The position numbers were made by a program, and so were the translations under genes. Of a DNA stretch of 64,000 bases, positions 37,480-47,626 are shown one piece after another. Numbering within the stretch: the first letter of the stretch is position 1; every line of letters begins with the position of its first letter. The notes beneath the pieces are model-generated. The model did not search any database and had not been told where the DNA came from. It was given only the letters and a program-made list of their open reading frames with translations. This DNA comes from Tritrichomonas musculus (taxonomy: Eukaryota; Parabasalia; Tritrichomonadida; Tritrichomonadidae), in contig JAPFFF010000003.1 in the NCBI GenBank assembly GCA_039105265.1, forward strand, positions 2,728,001-2,792,000, written 5' to 3'.

Positions 37480-37780
37480 TTGTGCCATTAGCTTGTTCCA
37501 TAAGTGGTCCATATATGGTCCCATAAGTGGTCCCATAGGTGGTCCATAAGTGGGTCATATATGGGTTATTTTTGGAATTTGTATGGGCTCAAATATGGGC
37601 GTTTTATGGTCGTTTTGGGGTGGTATGCAGTATGGTCAAAAATAGGGAATTCTATGTGGCCCCCGAATATGGGTCCAAATGTGGGGTCAAATGCGGGTTC
37701 AAAATATGGGGTTGTGGGTGTATGCTATTTTTGATATTTAGAAGGGGCCAAAAGTGGGTCATTTTGGGCGTTTTAAGTGG
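37480..37780. repeat. G-rich tandem-repeat tract in relic D
   Basis: Repeated words TGGTCCATA, TGGTCCCATA and ATGGGTC with runs of GGG give a strongly G-over-C-skewed plus strand from about 37490 to 37770. Near the left the unit is about 10-12 bases (GTGGTCCCATAA). Non-coding. Confidence 0.65.
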
Positions 37781-37819
37781 GAATTTATCTGACCCCGATT
37801 CGGAACACTCATCACTACT

Positions 37820-40740
37820 AACCTCAAGAATATTATATGACATATGATTTTGAAACAATGGAACATTCAATAAATGAATCATTAACTAAATCAACAACGA
37901 TTAATTCACGATTAGTTCCTTTATCCGTTAGTTGTTGCATTAAATTTTCATCAGGAACTTTAACAAAACATTTTGATGCGCGTGATAAAGATTTTATTAT
38001 TCATTGGATTGAATATATGTTTAATCAAGCACATTTAATAATTAATGATAAATTGAATTTTTATAAACAAATGCTCGATATTGAAGATCCAAAAGATATA
38101 GTTCATGATCTCGAAACAGTTACTGTATTTGGTTTTAATTCTTCACGTTTTGATTCAAATTTATTTAAACAATATTTTAATCATAAAGGCGAAAATTGCT
38201 CTTGGTCAGTTGATAATAACTCATTAATTGGTTCATCTACTTCTCTTAAACAATTTATCCTTAAATCTGATAAAATTTCTTTACGTTTCATTGATGCCCA
38301 AGCATTCATTGCGGGTGGTACATTAAAACAATTTGGTATTGATTTTGGTGGTGAATCCAATTCATCAAAAGGAGTTTTTCCATATGAAGCTGTCAATACT
38401 GAAAACTTTAATGTTGTACTTTCACAATCTCAACCATTCGAATATAAAGACTTTTATTCATATCTTGGTCAACGTTTCCTCATTACTGAAGAAGAATATA
38501 ACCTATATCTTGAAGATTCAAAACGTTTTAATACTCGATGGGATTATTTACTTTCATATAATGATAATGATGTTGAAATGATGATTAATCCAATTGATAA
38601 CCTCATTAATTTAAACGCTCAATATAACGTTGATTTAATCTCAAATCTTTCATTATCTAAAAATTCAGTTTGTATTAAATACGCACTAGCTTATAAAGAT
38701 TTTGATCCATCAATTGACTATAACATAATCAACACATCAAATACTTTCATTCCTAGTCTAAATTGGTGGAGTTATAAATGTGATTCATATTATTATCAAG
38801 ATGAACGATTCAATAAATTAAATCCAAACAAACCTCAACGTAATTTAAATAAAGTAGTTTCAGAAGATGATTTTGATGAATTCATGAAATTATATAATAA
38901 TCCTTCAACTGGTAAATGTCATCTCTATGGTGAACATTTCACAAATCATAATAAACCAACACTTGATAGAATCAATAATGATATAGGTCATGAATTAAAT
39001 GATTGTTTATTAGCTTGTGCATCATGCAATCAATTAAGAAATCGTTTTGATGATAAAGTGACTCGTTTAAGAATTCAATTAAATAAATATTGCAGACTTC
39101 ATAAATTACCATCTACTTTGTCAAATGAAAAAGAATATTATGATTTACGTGAAGGTATAACAGGTGGTTTATCTATGGTAATGCATCGTAAAAATATCCG
39201 TGGTGTTTCACACATTAATAAATTCAAATTTGTGCATAATAAAGTTATTTCATATGATGCACCCCATATTGTTTCACATGTTGTAGGTGTTGATTTCAAC
39301 TCACTTTATCCTTCATCATTTTCGTCAAATTATCATGAATTTAACCCTTATCATGGAGGCATTATGTATATGCCCGGTTCATTAATTACTCGTTTTGAAT
39401 GTTATGACGAAAATGGAAACAAAAAAGATGAAGTTTATAAAAAATGTATGAATATAATTTATACTAAGCATAGATATGAACCAAATCCTGAATTGATATT
39501 TAGAGCTAAAGTTAAATTAGAATGTCCCATTAATAAAATAAATGATCTCATTAACTTTCCACCAGTATTTCGTAATTTTGATATTAAAAATACTGAAGAT
39601 GTTATTGGTAAATATATGTATCAATACGGAAAGAAAAATAAAATTAGTGTTATTGATAAAACAGATACTAAATTAACAATGACATTAGATACAATGGGCG
39701 AATTTAAATCATTTGGTTGTTATTATTTATGGTTCCTCATTGATCATGGATTAAAAGTCATTGATATCCTTAATTTATCATTGTATGAGGCAAATAAAGC
39801 TTTTCATCCATTTGTTAACGAATTCATGCGTAAATGTCAAGATATTATTGCTGGTAAATCATCTGGTAACGAAAAATTTTATAAAATATCAATGAATGGT
39901 TCATACGGTTATGATGGAATGAATACAGAAAAATATAGTAAAGTTAAAATTTGTGATTCAGATAAAGCTTATCAATCAATTGTATCAGATACTTATATTA
40001 ATGGTTCCAGAATTGCTGATGATACATTCCTTATTCAATCAAATCCTAAATCATTCAGGTGTAAGACATGTATTCAAACGGCATTTTTCACTCTTGATAA
40101 TGCTAAATTTTGGTATTTAACATTCATTTATGACTTTATGTTTAAATGTTTGGACACTAATAAATTTCATTTAACATCTGCAGACACTGATTCAGCTTAT
40201 TTTGCTATTGCTGGAAACATGAATGAATCAAATAATCAAGTATTTAAATATATCATTAAAGATCAACAATTTTATGATGAAAATATTTATAAATTCATGC
40301 CTGATCCATCAATTAATACAGTTTATGATGAAAAGAAAATTTTGGGTTGTTGTGTTGAAAAATTCGGTGATAATCAAGTAGCTTTATGTCCTAAATGTTA
40401 TACAATATGGAATAACGCATTTATAGATGCTCAGGGCAAAGACCACGAAGGTGTGACCAAATCAGGGAACTCTGTTCCTCGCACTGTGTGCTTAAAACTT
40501 AAAGGTGTTTCATTAAAAACAAATAAAATTGTTTCATCAGATTATAAGGATATATTAGATAATCAATGTGTTAAATCAGGTAAGAACATTAACTTACAAA
40601 TGAATCATAACATGATGTCAAAAATAACGATTAACAAAAATGCTTTAACTGGATTTCATAATAAAATGATAGTATTACCGAATGAAGCATGTGCACCATT
40701 ATTAAAAGGATTAAGAGCGAACAATTATGATTTTCATTAA
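37820..40740 (+). pseudogene. Protein-primed DNA polymerase B of element C, cut at its 5' side
   Basis: The frame covers about 967 residues from the first ATG (37837). It begins right at exonuclease motif I (YDFETME) and carries exo II FNSSRFDSN, exo III YNDNDVE, polymerase motif A VDFNSLYPSSF near 486, motif B NGSYGYDG near 687 and motif C SADTDSAYF near 785. Between exonuclease and polymerase parts lies a Cys/His segment (residues about 361-403: CHLYGEHF, LDRINNDIGHELNDC, ACASCNQLR) resembling an HNH/zinc module. The 5' end is missing at the junction with relic D. Otherwise open. Confidence 0.85.
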
Positions 40741-42348
40741 TTAAACATAATCTAATTTATACCTTGGTATCATTTGTATTTCTCCATTTTTACCGTTAAC
40801 TTTACCTTTAACTTCATATAATCCATTCTTGAAACCAATAACTTTAAATTCTCCAGGTTGGATTATTGATCGCCTTTTACCCATTGTATCTTTTTCGTTA
40901 TAAACTTTAACATTTACACCATCATTTATTCTAAATCCAGGTCTATTCATTACCTGACAGTTCTCCTGACATATTCGCCTTACTATATACTCCTCTAATT
41001 CAGGATCATCATTTACCATTTTCGGTGTTACTTCAAAGCCAGCCCATTTACTTAATCCTTTATGTGGTACATTATTGTATTGATTAACTATTTCATTCAT
41101 AACATTTGGTGTAATTACACCAACTTTCATCACATATGCCATATCTCTTATGGTTCTTATCATACGATCGATGACACCTAAGCTTCCATGTAATGGATCA
41201 CTTTTAACTGCTTTCTGTTCTTTATTCATGAAATCAGGATAATTTCCCATTACTTGTCTTTCAACTGGTTTAAAATCAATTCCTCGTGAATTATAAAATG
41301 ACTCCCACGCTAATTTTGAATTAAAACTTTTTTCACCATCACCCGTTAAATGTTTAACATTCATTCCTTTTTCAATCATTCTATTTAATGCTCTCAAATA
41401 TGAAACACTACTTTTTAAATTCTGTTTTGTAAATGTTTTATCATCAATCATATCATTTAATAACTCCACATATAAATATTTAGTGTTTGCATTTATTGCA
41501 ACTAAATAAGCAAGTTTTCCCACAAACATTAAATCAATAATCCATGTATTCCTTGCTGTACGTTTATGAAGTTGATAGTTTTTAATATTTCTTTTCAAAT
41601 CAAATGATGACTTTATTTTTCCATCACTTACTTTCATTTCTGGATTAATTAGTTTTAAGGCATTAACTTTATCTTTACTTTTATAACCAATCAATCCCGT
41701 TAATTCATTTTCATCATAATTAATTGTTGTTTCCGGTTGTTTAAAATATTTATTTTTATAATCTTCATACCAATTATTAATTGAACGTCTACCTCTATTC
41801 CATCCACTAGTAACTCTTACAAAATCATCATATGTTAATAAATTATCATTCATATGTTCGACAACAAATTTATCCAATTTATCACCAAACGTTTCCACCT
41901 TTGGCTTCTCTTTTTCAGGATGTACTTCCTCCCATTCTCTTTCATACTCATCATATATGTGTCTAATATCTTCATCTAGTAATGGTTTAAATGAGTTTAA
42001 TCTTTTCACTTGATTAAATGATAATTTATTTTTGTTCTTATGAACTTTATCCATTAAATCCTCTCTTGCTATTCTCACTGCTACATCATAATCTGCCATT
42101 CGTTCACGTTCCATTTCTACTTCACGTCTACGTTCTTCATCCTTTACTATATCACGAATGGTAAAGTAATGAATTATATAGAAATTGTTTATATGTTGAG
42201 CTGGATTTTTCACTTTCAAATATTTTTCACAATAATGATTTATATAATATTTCACTTGTTCCTCAAATCTATTCGGTTCATACTTTTCTATCTTACTTGT
42301 CACATATGAAATTATCCCATCTGTGTTATTAAATAATGTTTCAGTCAT
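40741..42348 (-). CDS. Retroviral-type integrase, element C
   Basis: 535 residues. A long charged N-terminal region (Glu/Arg-rich helix around residue 75) precedes the core: TWIIDLMFVGKLAYLVAI near 267, KHLTGDGEKSF near 333 and LGVIDRMIRTIRDMAYV near 400. The C-terminus has NDGVNVKVY and a chromo/SH3-like end GLYEVKGKVNGKNGEIQMIP. About 170 residues longer than the A and B integrases and only distantly similar. Its stop codon abuts the polymerase stop codon with no gap (convergent). Confidence 0.85.
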   Translation of the reverse strand: MTETLFNNTDGIISYVTSKIEKYEPNRFEEQVKYYINHYCEKYLKVKNPAQHINNFYIIHYFTIRDIVKDEERRREVEMERERMADYDVAVRIAREDLMDKVHKNKNKLSFNQVKRLNSFKPLLDEDIRHIYDEYEREWEEVHPEKEKPKVETFGDKLDKFVVEHMNDNLLTYDDFVRVTSGWNRGRRSINNWYEDYKNKYFKQPETTINYDENELTGLIGYKSKDKVNALKLINPEMKVSDGKIKSSFDLKRNIKNYQLHKRTARNTWIIDLMFVGKLAYLVAINANTKYLYVELLNDMIDDKTFTKQNLKSSVSYLRALNRMIEKGMNVKHLTGDGEKSFNSKLAWESFYNSRGIDFKPVERQVMGNYPDFMNKEQKAVKSDPLHGSLGVIDRMIRTIRDMAYVMKVGVITPNVMNEIVNQYNNVPHKGLSKWAGFEVTPKMVNDDPELEEYIVRRICQENCQVMNRPGFRINDGVNVKVYNEKDTMGKRRSIIQPGEFKVIGFKNGLYEVKGKVNGKNGEIQMIPRYKLDYV

Positions 42349-42454
42349 GTTTTAAATTAAATTAAATTAAAGATATTTGATGATTTCATGAATGTTAAAA
42401 TAATTATTTAGTTTATTTTTTCATAAATAAAATTTTTTATCACATATTAAAAAT

Positions 42455-42685
42455 ATGTCTCAAGCCTTACCACCCCTTAAACAACGTCATGAACGTAAAA
42501 CATTCGCTACTCCAACGTTGAAACTCATAAATTCACGTCTTCAATATTATAGAAAAGTATTAAGTCAACCTGAACCAACAACGGAGAAAGGAAAACTTAG
42601 TCGTCGAAGAATTCAAAATAAATATGCTCAATGCATGAAAGTAAGACAATTATTAAATAGAGCCGTTAAGAACCTTTATCTTTAA
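42455..42685 (+). CDS. Small basic hypothetical protein, element C
   Basis: 76 residues, Lys/Arg-rich: MSQALPPLKQRHERKTFATP, then helices with RRRIQNKYAQCMKVRQLLNR. It lies between the divergent integrase and the ATPase. Good start context and complete frame but no family recognised; a nucleic-acid-binding or core peptide is possible. Confidence 0.5.
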   Translation: MSQALPPLKQRHERKTFATPTLKLINSRLQYYRKVLSQPEPTTEKGKLSRRRIQNKYAQCMKVRQLLNRAVKNLYL

Positions 42686-42738
42686 CATAGAACCCATCAC
42701 TACCTCAGGTAAAACCCTTTTTTAACATCGACATTGAG

Positions 42739-43480
42739 ATGAGTAAAGCGTATAAAAAAAATGAATCCAAGATATTGAGTGAATCTATTAGACCAATTGC
42801 TGATGGTATCTACGCAAATTATAATTCATTAAACATCATTGTTGGAGCTCAAGGCAAGGGTAAATCTCATATTGTATTGCGTGATATTATTCAAATATCA
42901 AGAATCCCTGATGCTGCTCATTTAATTGTTTATATTAGTAAGAATGGAGTTATAAATGATTCAACATTTGAAGCACAGCGAGAATTGATTAAACTTCCTA
43001 TAAAAGTTATATCTGATTCAAATGCTGAGAATTACTTAAAAGAACTTGATTTATGGAAAGAATTGTATGATAAATACGTTAATAATAATACTCAATTAGA
43101 TGAAGAGAAGATAAATAAGATGCTCTCCTTTTTATGTATTTCACAATTGAATTCACAGGCAAAGCCTCTAAATACCATCATTTTATGTGAGGATTTCATT
43201 AAATCAAAGCTATTGAAATCAGCTTATTTTACCAATTATATCTATTGTCTATGTTAATGTTCAATTCTTTAAAGCAATACCGACGGATTACAAGAATAAT
43301 TGCACATCTTTCTTCATATTTAATGGATTCTCACGACAGAAAATGGGTTATATATACCAACAAGTTGTTATGCCAATTGAATTCGAAGATTTGTGGAGGA
43401 GATATTGTTGTATGAAAAATCATGATTTCATCTTGGTGAACACACGAGAAGGTAGTATAGAGTTTATTAGTTGTGTGTAA
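42739..43480 (+). pseudogene. Packaging ATPase of element C, broken
   Basis: Walker A is GAQGKGKS near residue 37, and a later strand TIILCEDF fits Walker B. Downstream plus-strand sequence up to about 43480 still resembles the end of the same enzyme. About one break. Relative of the FtsK/HerA packaging ATPases of A and B but strongly diverged. Confidence 0.7.
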
Positions 43481-43510
43481 AAAAATATGGTATATTCAAA
43501 GTATATTTTT

Positions 43511-43993
43511 TTAGTCTAATACAATATTTTGATGAGTACCCTTAAATATTGTTAGTTCTGGTATATCATATTTCTCTCTTAGCTTTAATAACATATCGCG
43601 GTTTGTTTTGTTGATTCGTTCAATAGAATAGTTATAATATTTATATCCGTTATAATTCTGTTCAATACTTGAACCGTTAACAAAGAACTCTAATGAATTA
43701 CAGTTAATTCTTCTCCTTGTATTAGATGTTAAAACGACATGCTCAAACCCCATTTCTTTGATTTTATCTGGGTAGAATCTAATTGTTTTATCCGGTGTTT
43801 GCAGTGAAATGTATAACACTTTCGCAATAAAACTCGATTTGTTGATAATAGGATATTTTTCGCAAAGCAGTGTGAAATCACATTTATTGAAATCATCTGG
43901 GTTTTCCAATAGAGAGATAAGATTGTTGATATATTCGAAAACTCTAAGCGATTTGCTCACAAACTGTGTTTGAGTCTTGCTATTGCAAGCCAT
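43511..43993 (-). CDS. Conserved Maverick protein (149-residue family), element C
   Basis: 160 residues. Aligns along its length with the A and B proteins: VFEYINNLISLLENPDDFNK, IRFYPDKIKEMGFEHVVL, TRRRINCNSLEFFVNGS, then GYKYYNYSIE and IFKGTHQNIVLD. Conservation across such distant elements suggests a core function. It is the last gene before the right end of C. Confidence 0.75.
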   Translation of the reverse strand: MACNSKTQTQFVSKSLRVFEYINNLISLLENPDDFNKCDFTLLCEKYPIINKSSFIAKVLYISLQTPDKTIRFYPDKIKEMGFEHVVLTSNTRRRINCNSLEFFVNGSSIEQNYNGYKYYNYSIERINKTNRDMLLKLREKYDIPELTIFKGTHQNIVLD

Positions 43994-44179
43994 TTTGTAA
44001 TGGAATAAAAATTTAAAAAATATTTGATTTACTGTTTGGCTGTCAATTGGAGGCTCAAATTATTCGACTCCAAAAAAGTGCTAGAAATCATTGAGTTTCA
44101 TAGTTGGGGCTCGCAGTGTTGTAGACAGTGAGCTAAAAAACCTTGAGTTCTGAAAATGGGTTAGAAAATAAGGAAAATC

Positions 44180-44266
44180 GTATGAAACCCTTGAGCGACT
44201 AACATGGGGGTAGGCCGCCAGATGTGATTTATTATCTGACCCCCAATACGCACATACTACACTACT
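44180..44266. repeat. Right terminal region of element C
   Basis: Ends TTATCTGACCCCCAATACG, then CACATACTACACTACT at 44266, similar to the right edge of relic D (37788-37819). A weaker hairpin (TGGGGGT 44205-44211, ACCCCCA 44239-44245) precedes it. Confidence 0.55.
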
Positions 44267-44345
44267 GAGGATCTTTCTGTGGGAATGCTTTAATGCGTGT
44301 GACATGAGCCGGATTCTTTTCTACTGAGTTTTGAGATATCGCCAT
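44267..44345 (-). pseudogene. Possible host gene start cut by element C
   Basis: On the minus strand an ATG at 44345 in good context opens 26 codons (MAISQNSVEKNPAHVTRIKA, then FPQKDPQ) that run straight into the end of element C. Base composition is less AT-rich than the DNA beyond. It looks like the N-terminus of a gene whose remainder should lie beyond the left end of C. Too short to name. Confidence 0.35.
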
Positions 44346-46008
44346 TTGCTGCAGTGGAAAAAGAACTCTGCTGCCTTGGTTTCAATTATAAGCATATTAG
44401 TTTAAGTGAAATAGTTTGATACAGAAAAGCTCTTAACCTATAAATTTAGAAAAAAAAATAAATACATCTAATAAAAAATTAATTTGTCACTTTTATGGAT
44501 TTTTCACTACTTATAGAAAAAGTTAAGTTGTCACTATACGTTTATTCCTATCGTCCCCGCAATTCTAAAAATTCAATATTTTACGGGGTAATTAAAAACT
44601 CAAAGAAAATGCAAAACCCCCTCCAATACCGTTTACATTTTTTAACAGGTGAAAAAAAATAGTTATATCTTTTACATTATACCTCATAAAAGAATTATTA
44701 TAATTAATATAAAATTAGCAAATCCTAAATTTATATTTTTTTTAATTAATTTTGTTCTACAGTGAAAATATTTTCTGCATATTAACATATTATATGTTGT
44801 AAAAAAAACATTCAAAGTCTTCTGATAGATCCTAATGAAATATATATTTATTTAGATATTGTATAGAATTTTTGATTTAATTTCATCTCATAAATTTTTA
44901 GGTGATGATCATTTTATCTAAATTGGCCATTTTATTGATTTGGCATAGTTTAACTCTAAATTAAAGATAAAAACAGAAAAACAATATGCATACTTTGCTA
45001 AAATTTATAAAATACAATCAATTCATTGGGAATTATTATAATAATTAATTTCTGAATTTTTTTTTTTTTAAATTTTAGGTAATGTATTGAATAGTTATAT
45101 TAAACAAAAAGTTTTTTACCATTAAAGAAAAAAATATGAAGTATGATTTAGGTTGTCAAAAAAAATAATCTTTCAAAAAACACTTTTAGTTCAAACAATT
45201 TGGTTGACTGTCGAAATATATTGAGTTGTTGTTTGTTTTATACAATGAAATTCTTTATGATTGTTGAAAATTATTGTTCGTTATTTGAATATCCATTATT
45301 GAGCAGAATTAATGAAAAAAATTATCAAAATAAAGATTTATAATTTATTAAATAATATTTTTATTGTTAGAATATAGGATTAGGAAAAAAATTCCAACTT
45401 GGAATTTCCAAGTTTTTTTTATTTCACATGTCAAGAAAACTTGGAAATTCCAAGTTTTTTTTTCCCTGAGCTTTTCTTCAACAATAGCAAGAACAAAATG
45501 ATAAAAAACGCGTTAATACTTTAATATAATAAGTTATCAATATCATTTGGCAATTTTTTTCGTGCATTTCATCCAAATCTTAAAATGCTGATACTGATAT
45601 CATTACGCCATGCATCTCAAAATACAAAAACAAATGCAAATTTACCGCTATCAACACTTTAATAACAATATACGATTCATTTACCATGCAAATTTCGAAA
45701 TTTTCATTTTGACTCTCATAATTAATATTCAATAATTATACTAGCATTAAATAAATGTATCTATCCGAAAAATTCAAATAGGAAATAAAAAAAAAGATAT
45801 CTTTCCTAAATTAAAAAAAAAAAAAATCCATATATAACTTTCTCTCGCGATATTTTTTTTATTTATTTATTTTTATAATATGCTTTTAAACTCAGGAAAA
45901 AGGTATAATATTAGCTTAATATTTAGATAATCTAAGAATGTATCACAATTAATTCAAAAAGTTTTAATAAACCATTCAAAAAAAAAAAAGTTCGGTGCTT
46001 TTTTTATT

Positions 46009-46500
46009 CCTACCGAATGTTTTTTGATTCATTAAAGCTTCTTATAAACCATTCAGATATAATAATTGATCATGTTAAAAAGAAAAAAGTAAAAAAAAAA
46101 TTTATTAAAATAGATCATGTTAAAAAAAAAAAATATTTATTAAATTTAAAATATTTCATTTTCATCATCAGAAACAATAACGCCATTTTGCATTTTTTGG
46201 AATCTCTTAAATTAAAAGTGATTTGAAAAGGACAATCCTGATCTTTGCATTGAATTTTATAATAATTTCCAGAATTTAGAATATTAAACTTTATTGATTT
46301 TGTACGTGCTAAATTTATGCAATATTGAATCATTTCGTCCCTATTTTCAAAAAAATTGACGAGTTCTATTTTCGATGTTTCCATCAAGATTAGAAATGGA
46401 AAAACTAAACGAATTTGTATAATATTTGAATGGTTTATCACAACTTTTTGAATGAATTGTTAGAACTTTTTGAAAATTTTTTAAAAAAACATTCGGTAGG
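46009..46500. mobile_element. Inner inverted-repeat element inside the MULE
   Basis: CCTACCGAATGTTTTTT at the left and AAAAAACATTCGGTAGG at the right face each other over 492 bases. It may be a separate small transposon inserted in the MULE, or an internal remnant. It encloses the MuDR-like frame. Target duplication not clear. Confidence 0.5.
46115..46384 (-). pseudogene. MuDR-like N-terminal DNA-binding fragment
   Basis: From METSKIELVNFFENRDEMIQ the frame reads a pattern like the N-terminal zinc-binding domain of Mutator transposases: helix, basic strand, NYYKIQCKDQDCPFQITFNL (Cys-x4-Cys with CPF). It then degenerates into Phe/Lys-rich sequence and stops. No catalytic domain follows, so this is a truncated transposase relic. 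Around 89 codons. Confidence 0.5.
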
Positions 46501-47626
46501 ATAAAGAATTAGTTCATACTTCATATTAATTATACTAGCATAAAATAATTTTCCATATTAATGTAATTATGTATATTGATTATGCTAGTATAATTACTGA
46601 AAATATTAATTATGAGAGTCAAAATGAAAATTTCGAAATTTGCATGGTAAATGAATCGTATATTGTTATTAAAGTGTTGATAGCGGTAAATTTGCATTTG
46701 TTTTTGTATTTTGAGATGCATGGCGTAATGATATCAGTATCAGCATTTTAAGATTTGGATGAAATGCACGAAAAAAATTGCCAAATGATATTGATAACTT
46801 ATTATATTAAAGTATTAACGCGTTTTTTATCATTTTGTTCTTGCTATTGTTGAAGAAAAGCTCAGGGAAAAAAAAACTTGGAATTTCCAAGTTTTCTTGA
46901 CATGTGAAATAAAAAAAACTTGGAAATTCCAAGTTGGAATTTTTTTCCGCATCCTAGAATATATATTAAAAAATATTTATTAAAGAATATTATATTTATA
47001 TTAATTATTAACAAAGGAAAAACTATTTTTCAAAAAACACGTTTTTTGTAAAAACGTATTTTTATTGAATATTTGTGGGAGGGGATAGAAAAAACGAGTA
47101 TTTTTTTATGATTTTTTATAAATATTTGAGAGGGCAATCTAGAAAAAACGTATTTTTTTTATTTCACAATGCATTTTGTACGTTATTATATGATAAATTT
47201 AATGATAAAAACTATCAAAATAAAGATTTATAATTTATTAAATAATATATTTGTTGTTATAAAATTTATTAGAAAATATTTATTAAAAAATATTATATTT
47301 ATATTAATTATTAACAAAGGAAAAACACTTTTTCAAAAAACACGTTTTTTGTTAAAAACGTATTTTTATTGAATATTTGTGGGAGGGGATAGAAAAAACG
47401 AGTATTTTTATATGAGATCTCATAAATATTTGTGAAGGCTTCTAGAAAAAACGTATTTTCTTATTTTGAAATTAGTATTTTAAATATCTCATTAAATAAT
47501 CATAAACATAAAACACTCTATAATTAATATTTGTTTATAAACATAAATACAATTTAATTAAATCGTAAAATTAATTAAACGTCAATACCAGCAAGTTGGA
47601 GGGGGTTTTGAAAATGCTTGAAAATA

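Larger units (their letters stand above)
36382..37819. mobile_element. Relic D: piece of an older virus-like element
   Basis: Short segment between the right end of B and the polymerase gene of C. It holds a broken KilA-N-type gene, a second small gene with a similar leader, and a G-rich tandem-repeat tract. Its right edge (about 37788-37819) reads TTATCTGACCCC, then a short variable stretch, then CATCACTACT, much like the right end of element C, so it is probably the right-hand remnant of another Maverick-type element inserted in C. An alternative is that it is an accessory insert of another class. Confidence 0.5.
37820..44266. mobile_element. Element C: divergent Maverick/Polinton remnant
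   Basis: Contains a polymerase B gene running rightward from the junction with D, a convergent retroviral-type integrase, a small basic gene, a broken packaging ATPase and a homologue of the 149-residue protein of A and B. The right end is placed at 44266 after CATACTACACTACT, again ending in CT. Gene order and sequence are far from A and B, and no capsid gene is visible in this half. About one break is seen in the ATPase, plus the insertion of D in the polymerase, so C is older than A and B. Confidence 0.75.
45377..46954. mobile_element. Mutator-like (MULE) element, non-autonomous
   Basis: Inverted repeats of about 372 bases (45377-45747 and 46583-46954) are nearly identical, beginning GGATTAGGAAAAAAATTCC on the left and GGATGCGGAAAAAAATTCC on the right as read inward. 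It is flanked by a perfect 9-base duplication TAGAATATA (45368-45376 and 46955-46963). Long terminal repeats with a 9-bp duplication are diagnostic of Mutator-like elements. The internal 835 bases hold another inverted-repeat element and no full transposase. High arm identity suggests fairly recent movement. Confidence 0.85.
45308..47460. repeat. Direct repeat of about 300 bp split by the Mutator-like element
   Basis: Copy 1 is 45308-45376 plus 46964-47160; copy 2 is about 47199-47460. Shared words include CAAAATAAAGATTTATAATT, TTAATTATTAACAAAGG, GTGGGAGGGGATAG and AGAAAAAACG. Copy 2 is uninterrupted and thus shows the DNA before the Mutator-like insertion in copy 1. Confidence 0.75.
44613..47609. 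mobile_element. hAT-like DNA transposon remnant, non-autonomous
   Basis: Termini AAAACCCCCTCCAA and its inverse TTGGAGGGGGTTTT, flanked by the 8-base direct duplication GAAAATGC at 44605-44612 and 47610-47617. An 8-bp duplication suits hAT elements. The uninterrupted target is visible in an inverted copy of the flanking repeat near 49886-49918. The interior is AT-rich, carries tandem repeats and a nested Mutator-like element, and shows no transposase. Confidence 0.7.

Noticed and set aside
38910-39050. Intein in the element C polymerase
   Set aside because: No splice-junction residues or intein blocks around the Cys/His segment, and it lies outside the usual polymerase insertion motifs.
44081-44305. 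Minus-strand frame of 74 codons
   Set aside because: It crosses the right end of element C in a different frame from the likely host start and has no conserved features.
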